Assembly (NCBI GenBank): GCA_030615235.1
Contig: JAUWZR010000145.1
Location: forward strand, 1 to 6,581
DNA from: Promethearchaeota archaeon
GTDB taxonomy: Archaea > Asgardarchaeota > Lokiarchaeia > Sigyniarchaeales > SOKP01
Direction: 5' to 3'
Length of the DNA stretch: 6,581 bases
Positions 1 to 5,933 of this stretch are shown one piece after another. Position 1 is the stretch's first letter. The number at the start of each line of letters is the position of its first letter. A program made the position numbers and the translations under genes. Below the pieces are notes generated by a model. The model did no database searches and was not told the DNA's origin. It saw nothing but the letters and a program-made list of their open reading frames with translations.

Positions 1-416
1 TTAACAGCCCAATATATATCTTTTGAAACTAAATCTAATACCACAGCTTTTTTTATGTCCTTTATACTCTTACCTATCGCATAGGCAATTGAAACTGAAC
101 AATAAGGAATCCCTCGTACAGCGTTGTTGGAACCGTCAATAGGATCGATAATAATAATATTATGGTTGCTAATCGCTTTATCTATATTTCCGATGTATTT
201 TTCTCCAATTTCTTCACTAATAAGTAATGTATTTACCTTCTCACTTTCTAAAGCGTCTATAATGGTTTTTTCTGCAAGCAAGTCTATATACATAGAGACA
301 TCACCTCCTGCGCCTCTCTGAGATTTTTCTGCGGCTATGCGAGATCCTAAAATTGGGTGAATTACATCATATACATTTAACGCAATTTTCTTTAACAGGT
401 TAATAGATAGTTCCAT
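1..416 (-). CDS. Inositol monophosphatase / archaeal fructose-1,6-bisphosphatase family protein, C-terminus cut by window edge
   Basis: Reading leftward from the ATG at 416-414, the frame stays open to base 1 and gives 138 residues, about half of the usual 250-270, so the C-terminal half lies outside the window. The family is a Mg2+-dependent, Li+-sensitive sugar/inositol phosphatase. Visible hallmarks are GAGGDVSMYIDLLAE (residues 35-49, matching the GADGTPT..ID..AE segment of archaeal members), the metal-ligand motif SEEIG (67-71), and DPIDGSNNAVRGIPY (91-105), the classic DP(I/L)DG(T/S) metal-binding signature followed by the N-(A/F)-x-x-G-(I/L)-P seen in archaeal IMPase/FBPase enzymes. 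In archaea these proteins hydrolyse inositol-1-phosphate for phosphoinositide lipids or osmolytes, and often also fructose-1,6-bisphosphate; which one applies cannot be decided from this half. The start is supported by the alignment of the N-terminal helix and by a TATA-like stretch about 34 bases upstream. No Shine-Dalgarno is seen. Confidence 0.85.
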   Translation of the reverse strand, partial: MELSINLLKKIALNVYDVIHPILGSRIAAEKSQRGAGGDVSMYIDLLAEKTIIDALESEKVNTLLISEEIGEKYIGNIDKAISNHNIIIIDPIDGSNNAVRGIPYCSVSIAYAIGKSIKDIKKAVVLDLVSKDIYWAV

Positions 417-434
417 AGAAATCAATCAAAAGCT

Positions 435-452
435 TAATAAAATAATAAAATG
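435..452 (-). promoter_or_regulatory. TATA-like promoter element of the inositol phosphatase gene
   Basis: On the minus strand this reads CATTTTATTATTTTATTA, an A/T-only TATA-like stretch whose first T lies about 34 bases before the ATG at 416. The spacing would give a short leader. The surrounding DNA is AT-rich, so the exact box is uncertain. Confidence 0.35.
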
Positions 453-520
453 TTCTTATCTAAATATTTCTTATTTTAAGACTTGAATTTGTGTTTCTTG
501 TTCGCTTGTATCTTTACTTA

Positions 521-1243
521 TCATTTGATTATTCTTTGTTTTTCTATAATCCATTTATCTACAATAAGGTTTTGCTGTTTCTTTTTGTTTTTTGCATCAT
601 AATTGTTGTGGATTGTGCTTTTTGGAATCCAAAATTCTTTATCAGAGTCTAATATTATTAAAAGAGCTTTAGGGCTTTCTACTTTTATTTTAGCTTTAAT
701 TTCAATAGTCTCTTCAGAAACCTCAAATTCGGTAGTTTCTACTACTTGCAATCCGTCTCTTGCAATGATGTACTCAGAAAATACGCTATATTCGCCCTCT
801 TCCTGAATTTCTCCGTCTTCTGATTTCTTCTTAAATTTTCCGCTAGTAGCAAATTCAATTTTTTCGCTTAGTATATGTTCAAGCATTAATGTGAAAAAAT
901 TTAGATTTGGAAAACGGAGTTTCTTTATGTAGTCACTAATTTTAATTTGAATTACTTCCCGAGAATCTTTTTCCCATCCTACATATATTTCTGTTTTACG
1001 CTCTTTAAAGATATGAAAACCTCTCCAGTTTGCGCTTTTTTTAAGAAGAACCTCTAATACACAAATGATTTCTTCAATACTTATTTTAACAGTTTTCCCT
1101 TCTCCCTCCGATGTGTTCTCCCATGTCCCATCTTTCTTACGATTTACACAACTTAAGAAAACATATGGAGCCAACTTAGAAGGGCTTGTAAGTGTTATAC
1201 TTGATTTTTGTCCGTAAAATGTTTTTGTATGATAATCTGCCAT
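521..1243 (-). CDS. Conserved two-part protein of unknown function, possible ssDNA-binding-like N-terminal domain plus C-terminal WIPKS segment
   Basis: This is a complete 240-residue soluble protein with no signal peptide or membrane span, rich in Lys and Glu. Residues about 8-130 form a mixed beta/alpha domain containing YGQKSSITLTSPSK (10-23), YVFLSCVNRKKDGTWE (27-42) and GEGKTVKISIEEIICVLEVL (47-66). The order of a basic beta hairpin, a K/R-D-G-x-W turn and then an S-x-E-E helix resembles PC4/Whirly-type single-stranded nucleic-acid-binding folds; this is a pattern resemblance only. A charged linker (135-155) leads to a beta-rich region. The C-terminus (189-236) holds KALLIILDSDKEFWIPKS (192-209) and a terminal IVDKWIIEK, resembling a small C-terminal module with an invariant WIPKS seen in other small archaeal and phage-like proteins. 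Function is unknown; a nucleic-acid-binding role is a guess. It starts at an ATG with a TATA-like box 39 bases upstream and stands alone, flanked by gaps of about 100 bases. Confidence 0.8.
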   Translation of the reverse strand: MADYHTKTFYGQKSSITLTSPSKLAPYVFLSCVNRKKDGTWENTSEGEGKTVKISIEEIICVLEVLLKKSANWRGFHIFKERKTEIYVGWEKDSREVIQIKISDYIKKLRFPNLNFFTLMLEHILSEKIEFATSGKFKKKSEDGEIQEEGEYSVFSEYIIARDGLQVVETTEFEVSEETIEIKAKIKVESPKALLIILDSDKEFWIPKSTIHNNYDAKNKKKQQNLIVDKWIIEKQRIIK

Positions 1244-1272
1244 AATTCAAAAAGAGCTTTAGGTTTTAAGAA

Positions 1273-1282
1273 CATAATATTT
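1273..1282 (-). promoter_or_regulatory. TATA-like box of the 240-residue protein gene
   Basis: The minus strand reads AAATATTATG, with its first base 39 bases upstream of the ATG at 1243. This is the same spacing as the TATA boxes of the two response-regulator genes, and the predicted leader is 10-15 bases. Confidence 0.4.
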
Positions 1283-1360
1283 CTCTATTGATTTAAATTC
1301 ATCGAAATGAAGAGAAAAGTCATCAGACATAAATAGTCACATTAAGGCTTAATTTTAAGT

Positions 1361-1873
1361 TCATTCAAAGTGTTTTTTTTTAATTTTATATTGAAGCAAT
1401 CTAATTATATATACTAATATTGCTCCTATAAAGCACCAGATACATATCAATAACTCAATTAATCCAGGCCATATAGTACTCCGGTAAAATGGATTAATTT
1501 CAAGAGGAAAAAATGGTTGAATATCAATATACATAAGCGAATCTAACAAAATATGAATGTAAATTCCTATAAAACTTGACAACAAGATTTTTATAAATGA
1601 AAATTTTTGTTCTACCTTAAGAAAAGACAATAATGACGAAAAATGTCCTCTAATTTTACTCATTATGACCGATAAAGGAATAGCAACAAGAGCACCACCC
1701 AAAAAACTGTGTAGGAAACCATGAAGAGGATAATTTAAGTCAAAAACTAAAACTAAAAATGGTTCAACATCAATAATAACACTCGCTATTAAGAAAGTAG
1801 GAATATCAATGAACGAGAGAAATATTAAACTAATAAGTAAACCCGGACCAAAATGAAATGGTGTAAAGGGCAT
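1361..1873 (-). CDS. YdjM/YbcI-type membrane-bound metal-dependent hydrolase family protein (PF04307-like)
   Basis: This 170-residue integral membrane protein has four to five hydrophobic segments, at about residues 9-22, 25-45, 55-72, 93-112 and 138-160, and a basic C-terminal tail (KIKKKH). It opens with MPFTPFHFGPGLL, the typical start of this family in archaea. Putative metal-binding polar residues lie in or next to the membrane: H7, D35 and E37 (IIDVEP), H51 and H55 (PLHGFLHSFLGG, residues 49-60), and H107 and D111 (HILLDSL). These match the H-x(n)-D-x-E-P, HG-x-x-H-(S/T) and H-x-x-x-D pattern of the YdjM/YbcI family. The family is predicted to be metal-dependent hydrolases of unknown substrate; the E. 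coli member YdjM was first named as a LexA-regulated membrane protein. The length and start are normal for small archaeal members. It is not tightly linked to its neighbours. Confidence 0.8.
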   Translation of the reverse strand: MPFTPFHFGPGLLISLIFLSFIDIPTFLIASVIIDVEPFLVLVFDLNYPLHGFLHSFLGGALVAIPLSVIMSKIRGHFSSLLSFLKVEQKFSFIKILLSSFIGIYIHILLDSLMYIDIQPFFPLEINPFYRSTIWPGLIELLICIWCFIGAILVYIIRLLQYKIKKKHFE

Positions 1874-1892
1874 AAATAGTGGATAAATTCAA

Positions 1893-1904
1893 ACTATATT
1901 AATT
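1893..1904 (-). promoter_or_regulatory. TATA-like element upstream of the YdjM-type gene
   Basis: The minus strand reads AATTAATATAGT, beginning 31 bases before the ATG at 1873, which would fit leaderless or near-leaderless transcription. A second candidate (CTAATATCATTT, about 1911-1922) lies about 45 bases upstream, so the assignment is uncertain. Confidence 0.35.
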
Positions 1905-1944
1905 CTCTTGAAATGATATTAGAAATCCAAAGAAAGAAGTTCTA

Positions 1945-2250
1945 TTACATTAACTCAATTTCTACTAAAACTGACTCAGGAATTTGAATTTTCATAATAA
2001 GGTGCATCGAACGCTCATTGGCAGTTATTTCGAAAAGTCGTTTGTGAATTCTCATTTCGAATTTTGCCCACGTCGAAGTACCTTGCCCAGATGGAGCTTT
2101 CATCACGGGAACTCGTAATTTTTTTGTAGGTAAAGGAATAGGTCCTAGTTTTCTAATTCCTTGATTCTTACACACGCTTTCTATTTGCTCACACACAGCT
2201 TTCAAAGCTGGTAATTGAGTGCTACTGAGTCTTATCCGTGCTTGTTGCAT
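1945..2250 (-). CDS. rps10: Small-subunit ribosomal protein uS10 (archaeal S10P)
   Basis: This is a complete 101-residue uS10, the normal length for archaea (about 102). It is a structural protein of the 30S head, close to uS3 and uS14. Recognisable segments are the QQARIRLSST start (residues 2-11), GPIPLPTKKLRVPVMKAPSG (36-55), the signature FEMRIHKRLFEI (64-75), and the end IPESVLVEIELM. The signature is highly conserved, with minor changes (F for W, FEI for IDI). The start is an ATG, with the conserved QxARIRLSST following at once. In most archaea rps10 directly follows the EF-1alpha gene; here the upstream neighbour on the same strand is a membrane acyltransferase ending 87 bases away, and a YdjM-type gene lies downstream, so rps10 has left its usual place. 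A TATA-like element 42 bases upstream suggests its own promoter. Confidence 0.97.
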   Translation of the reverse strand: MQQARIRLSSTQLPALKAVCEQIESVCKNQGIRKLGPIPLPTKKLRVPVMKAPSGQGTSTWAKFEMRIHKRLFEITANERSMHLIMKIQIPESVLVEIELM

Positions 2251-2282
2251 TTTTTAAACTTTTTTTAATTGAGTAGTTTCAG

Positions 2283-2302
2283 AAATTATTAAAAATAAAT
2301 AA
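2283..2302 (-). promoter_or_regulatory. Candidate TATA region of rps10
   Basis: The minus strand is A/T-only here and contains TTAATAATTT, beginning 42 bases before the ATG at 2250, preceded by TTTATTTATTTTTAA. It lies in the 87-base gap after the acyltransferase stop and would let rps10 be transcribed alone. The low complexity prevents naming an exact box. Confidence 0.35.
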
Positions 2303-2337
2303 ATTTTATCATTAATGCCTTAAAAGAACTTAATTTT

Positions 2338-3435
2338 CTAATTTCTACTTTTCCTTTGTTCGATTTTTTTTACGATTATCAAACTCAAGATACCCAATTG
2401 TGTTTTTAATGAGACTTTTATTCCTAACTTTTTGTACATAACCTTTAGCAATAGTGTTATCAATATAATTATCCCAATAACAGCAAACCAGATATTTATA
2501 GCGTTTAATTGACGATAAAATATAGAATACAACAGATCATGAGCTAAATAGATAGTAAAAGAGTAATATGAGAAATAAAAGAAGAACCTATACCTTTTTT
2601 TCGGTCTAATTTTCTCAAATTCTTCAAGATATAAGAGAACTGAAAACAAAATTAGAACTACTCCAATCGAGTAAAACATAGCCGAAAGAGTTCGGCGATA
2701 AATAAAATCATAAAAACGATATATAATTCCGAATGAAGTAAATATTAATCCTACTATCAATATCGTCCTTATAAACACGCGCTTAATAGTATTCTTCCTT
2801 TCCTCTTGATCCTTGATTATATTGATGTTAAAGAGGAAATCTCCAACTACAGTTCCGATTATAAATATTGCGAAATAAGATAAAATCGTAAATTGTTCTA
2901 TAGGATTATAAAATATGTAAAATAAAACTCCATAAATATTCATTTGGTCACTATAGGTGAGCAGAAATGGTGAAAGCAATTCATTAACAACTAATAATCC
3001 AATTCCTAAACCAATTCGTAAGTATTTTGGGGTGCTTAAGAAAGGCCACGCTAATAGGAGAGAAATTGAAATTGTTTGGAGAACATTCCATGCCCAAATC
3101 CACCTCAAGTCGTTCATCGCTAAAGCGATTGCAGTATTATAAATTAAACCTGTTGCTAATATTAATAATGCTCTAGTAAAATAGATATTTCTAGCTTGGG
3201 TCATAGTGATATCAGTAGAAGTTTCTGCCTTTCTAGTTCTACTTTTATATGCTATTGCTGCACTGAATCCAGATACTAGTAGAAATCCCGTAGCAGCTAT
3301 TGACGCTAAAAACGAGAACAAATAAAATATTAACCATCTATCCGAAATTATTATCCACCAATCAAGTAAATGTCCTAAAACCATAAGAAATATACAAAAT
3401 CCTCGAATCATATCAATGCTCTGGACTCTCTTCAT
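2338..3435 (-). CDS. Multi-pass membrane acyltransferase, HGSNAT / DUF1624 (PF07786) type
   Basis: From the ATG at 3435 this is 365 residues with about 9-10 hydrophobic helices (about 10-30, 35-62, 86-106, 116-133, 139-160, 167-176, 182-202, 222-240, 252-270, 287-305, 315-333). The opening RVQSIDMIRGFCIFLMVLGH (residues 3-22) is the family signature: R-x-x-S-(I/L)-D-x-(I/L)-R-G, ending in a membrane His (H22) that corresponds to the catalytic His of lysosomal heparan-alpha-glucosaminide N-acetyltransferase. Other matches are LLVSGFSAAIAYKSR (52-66), WNVLQTISISLL (116-127) and YSFTIYLAHDLLY (291-303). These enzymes move acetyl groups across the membrane onto glycans; in an archaeon the acceptor may be a surface or N-linked glycan sugar (inference). 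An in-frame TTG at 3459 would add eight residues; the ATG is preferred because the conserved block begins right after it. No glycan gene is adjacent. Confidence 0.8.
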   Translation of the reverse strand: MKRVQSIDMIRGFCIFLMVLGHLLDWWIIISDRWLIFYLFSFLASIAATGFLLVSGFSAAIAYKSRTRKAETSTDITMTQARNIYFTRALLILATGLIYNTAIALAMNDLRWIWAWNVLQTISISLLLAWPFLSTPKYLRIGLGIGLLVVNELLSPFLLTYSDQMNIYGVLFYIFYNPIEQFTILSYFAIFIIGTVVGDFLFNINIIKDQEERKNTIKRVFIRTILIVGLIFTSFGIIYRFYDFIYRRTLSAMFYSIGVVLILFSVLLYLEEFEKIRPKKRYRFFFYFSYYSFTIYLAHDLLYSIFYRQLNAINIWFAVIGIIILITLLLKVMYKKLGIKVSLKTQLGILSLIIVKKIEQRKSRN

Positions 3436-3537
3436 TTTTCTATCCCATTTTTTTTCCAATAATAATTATGATGAAATGTTGTTTTACTATTAATGATTGC
3501 TATTGAAAGAAAGTAGTCGTAAAATTGGAGAAATCCC

Positions 3538-3549
3538 TAAAAATAGACT
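3538..3549 (-). terminator. Possible T-rich terminator after the radical SAM gene
   Basis: On the minus strand GTCTATTTTTAG lies 35-46 bases past the radical SAM stop codon and before the acyltransferase gene. A T5 run without a strong hairpin is the usual form of archaeal transcription termination. The support is weak because T runs are common in this AT-rich DNA. Confidence 0.3.
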
Positions 3550-3583
3550 TTTTGCTATCAATACTATGAAATTTAACGAAGAA

Positions 3584-4690
3584 TTACGAGAAACCGAGTA
3601 AAAACTTATTTCCTAAATTACAATTTACAAGGTATTCTTTTGCTGCGTCTAAACATTTATTAGCTTGTTTCCTCGAAGTAATTGGTAAATCCTTCATTTG
3701 GTAATCACCATGAAACACTAAAAGGCTATAGGGAATCTCAGGATTTATGTCACTAATATAATTTGCTATTAACTCCACTTCTTCGTGGTTGACATAACCT
3801 GGAACCATTAATGTACAACCGCTCATTTCTGGCATTTCTTTTCCCCTGGTTCCAAAAAAATTTTCAGCTAAGAATTTGAAATTTTCAAGAGTTCTACTAT
3901 TACTAATACCACATAATGCTAAATTTAATTTCTCATTGAAACTTTTTAAATCAAATTTAATATTTCCGCCCGTTTTTATTGCGATTCTCATGCATTTTTC
4001 TACTAAATCTTGTCTTCCACTTCCATTCCATTCCCAGCATACTCTGAATTTTCTCTTGTTATCTTTTTTTTCTATTTTTTCTAAAATTTGTTCTGCTAAA
4101 TTAATAGAAAAAGGTAATTGGGATTCGGGAGTTCCTCCGAAGTAGCATATACAAGTAATTTTTTCATTTTTTACTATTTGATTTGCTAAAGTTTCACTAT
4201 CAAATAGATATCGCTTCTGAAATTGCTTATGGCTACTATTCTGGCAGAAAAGACACGAAAATGTACATCCATACAGAAATGCCGCATATGAGTAGGTGTT
4301 ATATTCCCCACTACAGAACCAAGCATTACAACAATTAGTTGGTATTGGATCGAGATACCCGTGAATATAACCTTTTCGTTTAGAAGGTAATGGTAATTCA
4401 CCGCTCTGATTTTTCTTTATATTTCGTAACCCGCAATAACTTAAATCGTTTTCAGAAAGAGCACATTCGTTGATGCAAAAATTACATTTCAACTTAATTT
4501 CTTTATTTTCCGCTTTTGGAGGTTCTGGAGGTAGGTCTACTAAAGCTCTAACTTGTTTATGGACATTTAAAATGTGTGGCTTAACAATTTCCCAATCTCT
4601 TCTAAGTATGCAATCTCGACATATATTTAGCACATCAGAAATATGTTTATCTGTTTTTCCACAAAATTTACATATCCCTATAATTTTCAC
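3584..4690 (-). CDS. Radical SAM enzyme with N-terminal zinc-ribbon-like and second Cys cluster (PFL-activase / AmmeMemoRadiSam-like)
   Basis: This protein has 368 residues. The 4Fe-4S/SAM motif is GCTFSCLFCQN (residues 141-151; C142, C146, C149; CX3CX2C), followed by the glycine-rich SAM-contact segment YFGGTPES (183-190). Upstream are two more cysteine groups: a zinc-ribbon-like CKFCGK...CRDC (C7, C10, C24, C27), and CNFCINEC...YCGLRN (C69, C72, C76, C86), which is the C-x2-C-x3-C...G-x-C-G-x-R-x-N block typical of the COG1180-like archaeal enzymes annotated as pyruvate-formate-lyase-activating or AmmeMemoRadiSam proteins. There is also a CC pair at 120-121 and C126. The barrel continues with VCWEWNGSG (217-225), IKFDLKSFNE (244-253) and MVPGYVNHEE (295-304). 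The reaction and substrate are unknown. The start codon is GTG (4690-4688), overlapping the methyltransferase TGA by four bases (GTGA), so translation is very likely coupled. The start is set by the first Cys pair, only six residues in. Confidence 0.88.
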   Translation of the reverse strand: MKIIGICKFCGKTDKHISDVLNICRDCILRRDWEIVKPHILNVHKQVRALVDLPPEPPKAENKEIKLKCNFCINECALSENDLSYCGLRNIKKNQSGELPLPSKRKGYIHGYLDPIPTNCCNAWFCSGEYNTYSYAAFLYGCTFSCLFCQNSSHKQFQKRYLFDSETLANQIVKNEKITCICYFGGTPESQLPFSINLAEQILEKIEKKDNKRKFRVCWEWNGSGRQDLVEKCMRIAIKTGGNIKFDLKSFNEKLNLALCGISNSRTLENFKFLAENFFGTRGKEMPEMSGCTLMVPGYVNHEEVELIANYISDINPEIPYSLLVFHGDYQMKDLPITSRKQANKCLDAAKEYLVNCNLGNKFLLGFS

Positions 4691-5343
4691 CGTTTTTTTA
4701 ATAATAGAAATGTTTGACCCGATTTTTGATTAGGGTCCTTCTTAACCATAAACCCATCAAAACCATTATCTTTGAAAGATGATATAAAAGAATTTAGTTC
4801 TTTTTCATCTTTCGGGTAAAATTCGATAACAATTCTCCCGTTAGGTTTTAATAATATATACAAATATTTTGCGGTATTATGTGCAATATTCGTTTTATTT
4901 CGAATCGACTCTGCTCTATGGGTGATGAAATTGTAGGCTGAAATAGAAATTGCGTGATTAATAGAAGAACTTCTTAGAGGGATATAGTTTATGTCTGCTA
5001 AAATGAGCTCGAGATTGTTTTGATTGTTCATATGATTCTTCTTAGTTTTTACTTTTGAAAGCATGTCGTGTAAGACATCGATTCCGACTACTCTAAAACC
5101 TCTCTCTACTAAAATCTCAGTGGAAAATCCAGTTCCACAGCCTAAATCAACAATGAAAAAAGGTTCATCTTTTAAAAAATCCGGTTTCTCTAGATTATCT
5201 AATCTTTCGTCATACAAATATTGTAAACAAAGGAGTGTAGTTTTTTTTTGATTTCTCTCCATCCATATTGATGAATCATAGTCTAGGGAATTATTCCCAA
5301 GAAAAGAGTCAGGGAACTTCGGAGTGCTATCGTGATTGGACAT
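4687..5343 (-). CDS. Class I SAM-dependent methyltransferase, Bud23-like (18S/16S rRNA guanine-N7 methyltransferase homolog)
   Basis: This is a 218-residue Rossmann-fold methyltransferase. Motif I is FIVDLGCGTGFSTEIL (residues 63-78), motif II VVGIDVLHDML (85-95), and motif III ILADINYIPL (114-123). What sets it apart is the second half: HAISISAYNFI (130-140), an Asn/Lys-containing helix NIAHNTAKYLYILL (152-165), IVIEFYPKDEKEL (171-183), and FDGFMVKKDPNQKSGQTFLLL (195-215). These match eukaryotic Bud23/WBSCR22 block by block (GCISISAVQW, AKRLYCFF, LQLYPENSEQ, FSGGMVVDYPNS, KFYLCLF), as does the N-terminal YD-x(2)-...-R-N-x(n)-T helix (22-37). Bud23 makes m7G in the decoding region of 18S rRNA and is stabilised by Trm112. 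An rRNA target here is inferred from the similarity. The N-terminus is shorter than in eukaryotes and the basic C-terminal tail of Bud23 is absent. It is first in an operon with the radical SAM gene. Confidence 0.85.
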   Translation of the reverse strand: MSNHDSTPKFPDSFLGNNSLDYDSSIWMERNQKKTTLLCLQYLYDERLDNLEKPDFLKDEPFFIVDLGCGTGFSTEILVERGFRVVGIDVLHDMLSKVKTKKNHMNNQNNLELILADINYIPLRSSSINHAISISAYNFITHRAESIRNKTNIAHNTAKYLYILLKPNGRIVIEFYPKDEKELNSFISSFKDNGFDGFMVKKDPNQKSGQTFLLLKKR

Positions 5344-5378
5344 AATAGAATTTTAATTCAGAAAGGTAAAAAGTATAC

Positions 5379-5393
5379 ATATAAATATAAATT
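5379..5393 (-). promoter_or_regulatory. TATA box of the methyltransferase-radical SAM operon
   Basis: The minus strand reads AATTTATATTTATAT, containing two overlapping TTTATA-type boxes that begin 42-48 bases before the ATG at 5343. It lies in the 120-base divergent region, back to back with the response-regulator promoter. An imperfect palindrome, GAATT-TT-AATTC (5348-5359), lies between the box and the start, near the expected transcription start. Confidence 0.5.
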
Positions 5394-5419
5394 AGTTAAA
5401 TAAGTTGATATATTTAAAA

Positions 5420-5434
5420 GAAATTTTATATAAG
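5420..5434 (+). promoter_or_regulatory. BRE/TATA promoter of the first response regulator
   Basis: The sequence GAAATTTTATATAAG contains a TTTTATATAA box (5424-5433) preceded by an A-rich BRE-like GAAA. The box begins 40 bases before the ATG at 5464, predicting transcription from about 5450-5455 and a leader of about 10 bases. The same ten-base box recurs at nearly the same distance before the second response regulator, which supports it as functional. Confidence 0.6.
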
Positions 5435-5463
5435 TGATTTAAAAAAAAGAATCAAGATTTGAT

Positions 5464-5844
5464 ATGACAGATAGAAATTCTATTCTTATTTGTGATGATG
5501 AGCCTGATATTGTTAGTCTCGTTCAAAAATTTTTACAACTTGATAATTACAAAACCCTTACATGTAGTAACGGTAAAGAAGCATTAAAGATTATCGAAGA
5601 AAAATATGATGAAATCTTATTAGTACTTCTAGACCTCATGATGCCCGCGCTCAGTGGTTTTGAGGTTCTGAGAACCATTAGATCTAAGGATAACTATAAC
5701 GATATTAAAGTAATTCTTTTTACAGTTAAGAGCTTTAAGGAGGATATAGAAAAAGGCAAGGAATTAGGTGCAGATGGTTATGTAACTAAACCATTTTCAG
5801 GAAACGAGCTTCGATCTTATGTAAAGGAAATATTAAATAATTAG
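5464..5844 (+). CDS. Single-domain response regulator (CheY-like receiver), copy 1
   Basis: This 126-residue stand-alone receiver domain has no output domain; the length equals one (beta-alpha)5 fold. The active site is complete: acidic pair D11-D12 (ICDDEPDI), phosphoacceptor D57 (LLDLMMP), the Thr of beta4, T87 (LFTVKS), the switch aromatic Y106, and K109 followed by Pro (VTKPFSG). It should be phosphorylated by a histidine kinase and signal by protein-protein contact; no kinase or chemotaxis gene is in the window. It is followed 231 bases later by a paralog. By hand alignment the two share about 69 identical residues over 124 columns (about 55%), with FLQL, TCSNG, EDI-x-KGKELGADGY and SGNE in common. 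It is the first gene to the right of a divergent promoter region, facing away from the methyltransferase operon. The start is an ATG with no Shine-Dalgarno. Confidence 0.93.
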   Translation: MTDRNSILICDDEPDIVSLVQKFLQLDNYKTLTCSNGKEALKIIEEKYDEILLVLLDLMMPALSGFEVLRTIRSKDNYNDIKVILFTVKSFKEDIEKGKELGADGYVTKPFSGNELRSYVKEILNN

Positions 5845-5848
5845 TTCT

Positions 5849-5880
5849 ATTGATTATTCGCTCAATTATCAGACTTTTTT
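5849..5880 (+). terminator. Likely terminator of the first response regulator
   Basis: A weak inverted repeat (ATTGA at 5849-5853 and TCAAT at 5862-5866, 8-base loop) is followed after eight bases by a T6 run at 5875-5880, just past the stop codon at 5842-5844. The T tract is probably the active part, as usual in archaea. Confidence 0.4.
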
Positions 5881-5933
5881 AACTCTCTTAATACTTAATC
5901 GCATTGGAATCAATCTCTTTTTAAACAAAAAAA

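Noticed and set aside
124..321. Plus-strand open frame of 65 codons at the left edge
   Set aside because: It is antisense to the inositol phosphatase gene, whose metal-binding motifs DPIDGS and SEE are clearly coded on the other strand.
1298..1311. Small hairpin TTCAT-CGAA-ATGAA between the YdjM-type gene and the 240-residue gene
   Set aside because: Only 5 base pairs, A/T-rich, no T run or conserved promoter relation; not enough for a terminator or operator call.
3876..4145. Plus-strand open frame of 89 codons inside the radical SAM gene
   Set aside because: It is antisense to conserved radical SAM sequence, is hydrophobic low-complexity as expected of reverse-read codons, and matches no family.
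4186..4401. Minus-strand open frame of 71 codons overlapping the radical SAM gene in another frame
   Set aside because: It covers the region of the CX3CX2C motif, which is intact in the main frame; the alternative product resembles nothing, so it is a shadow.
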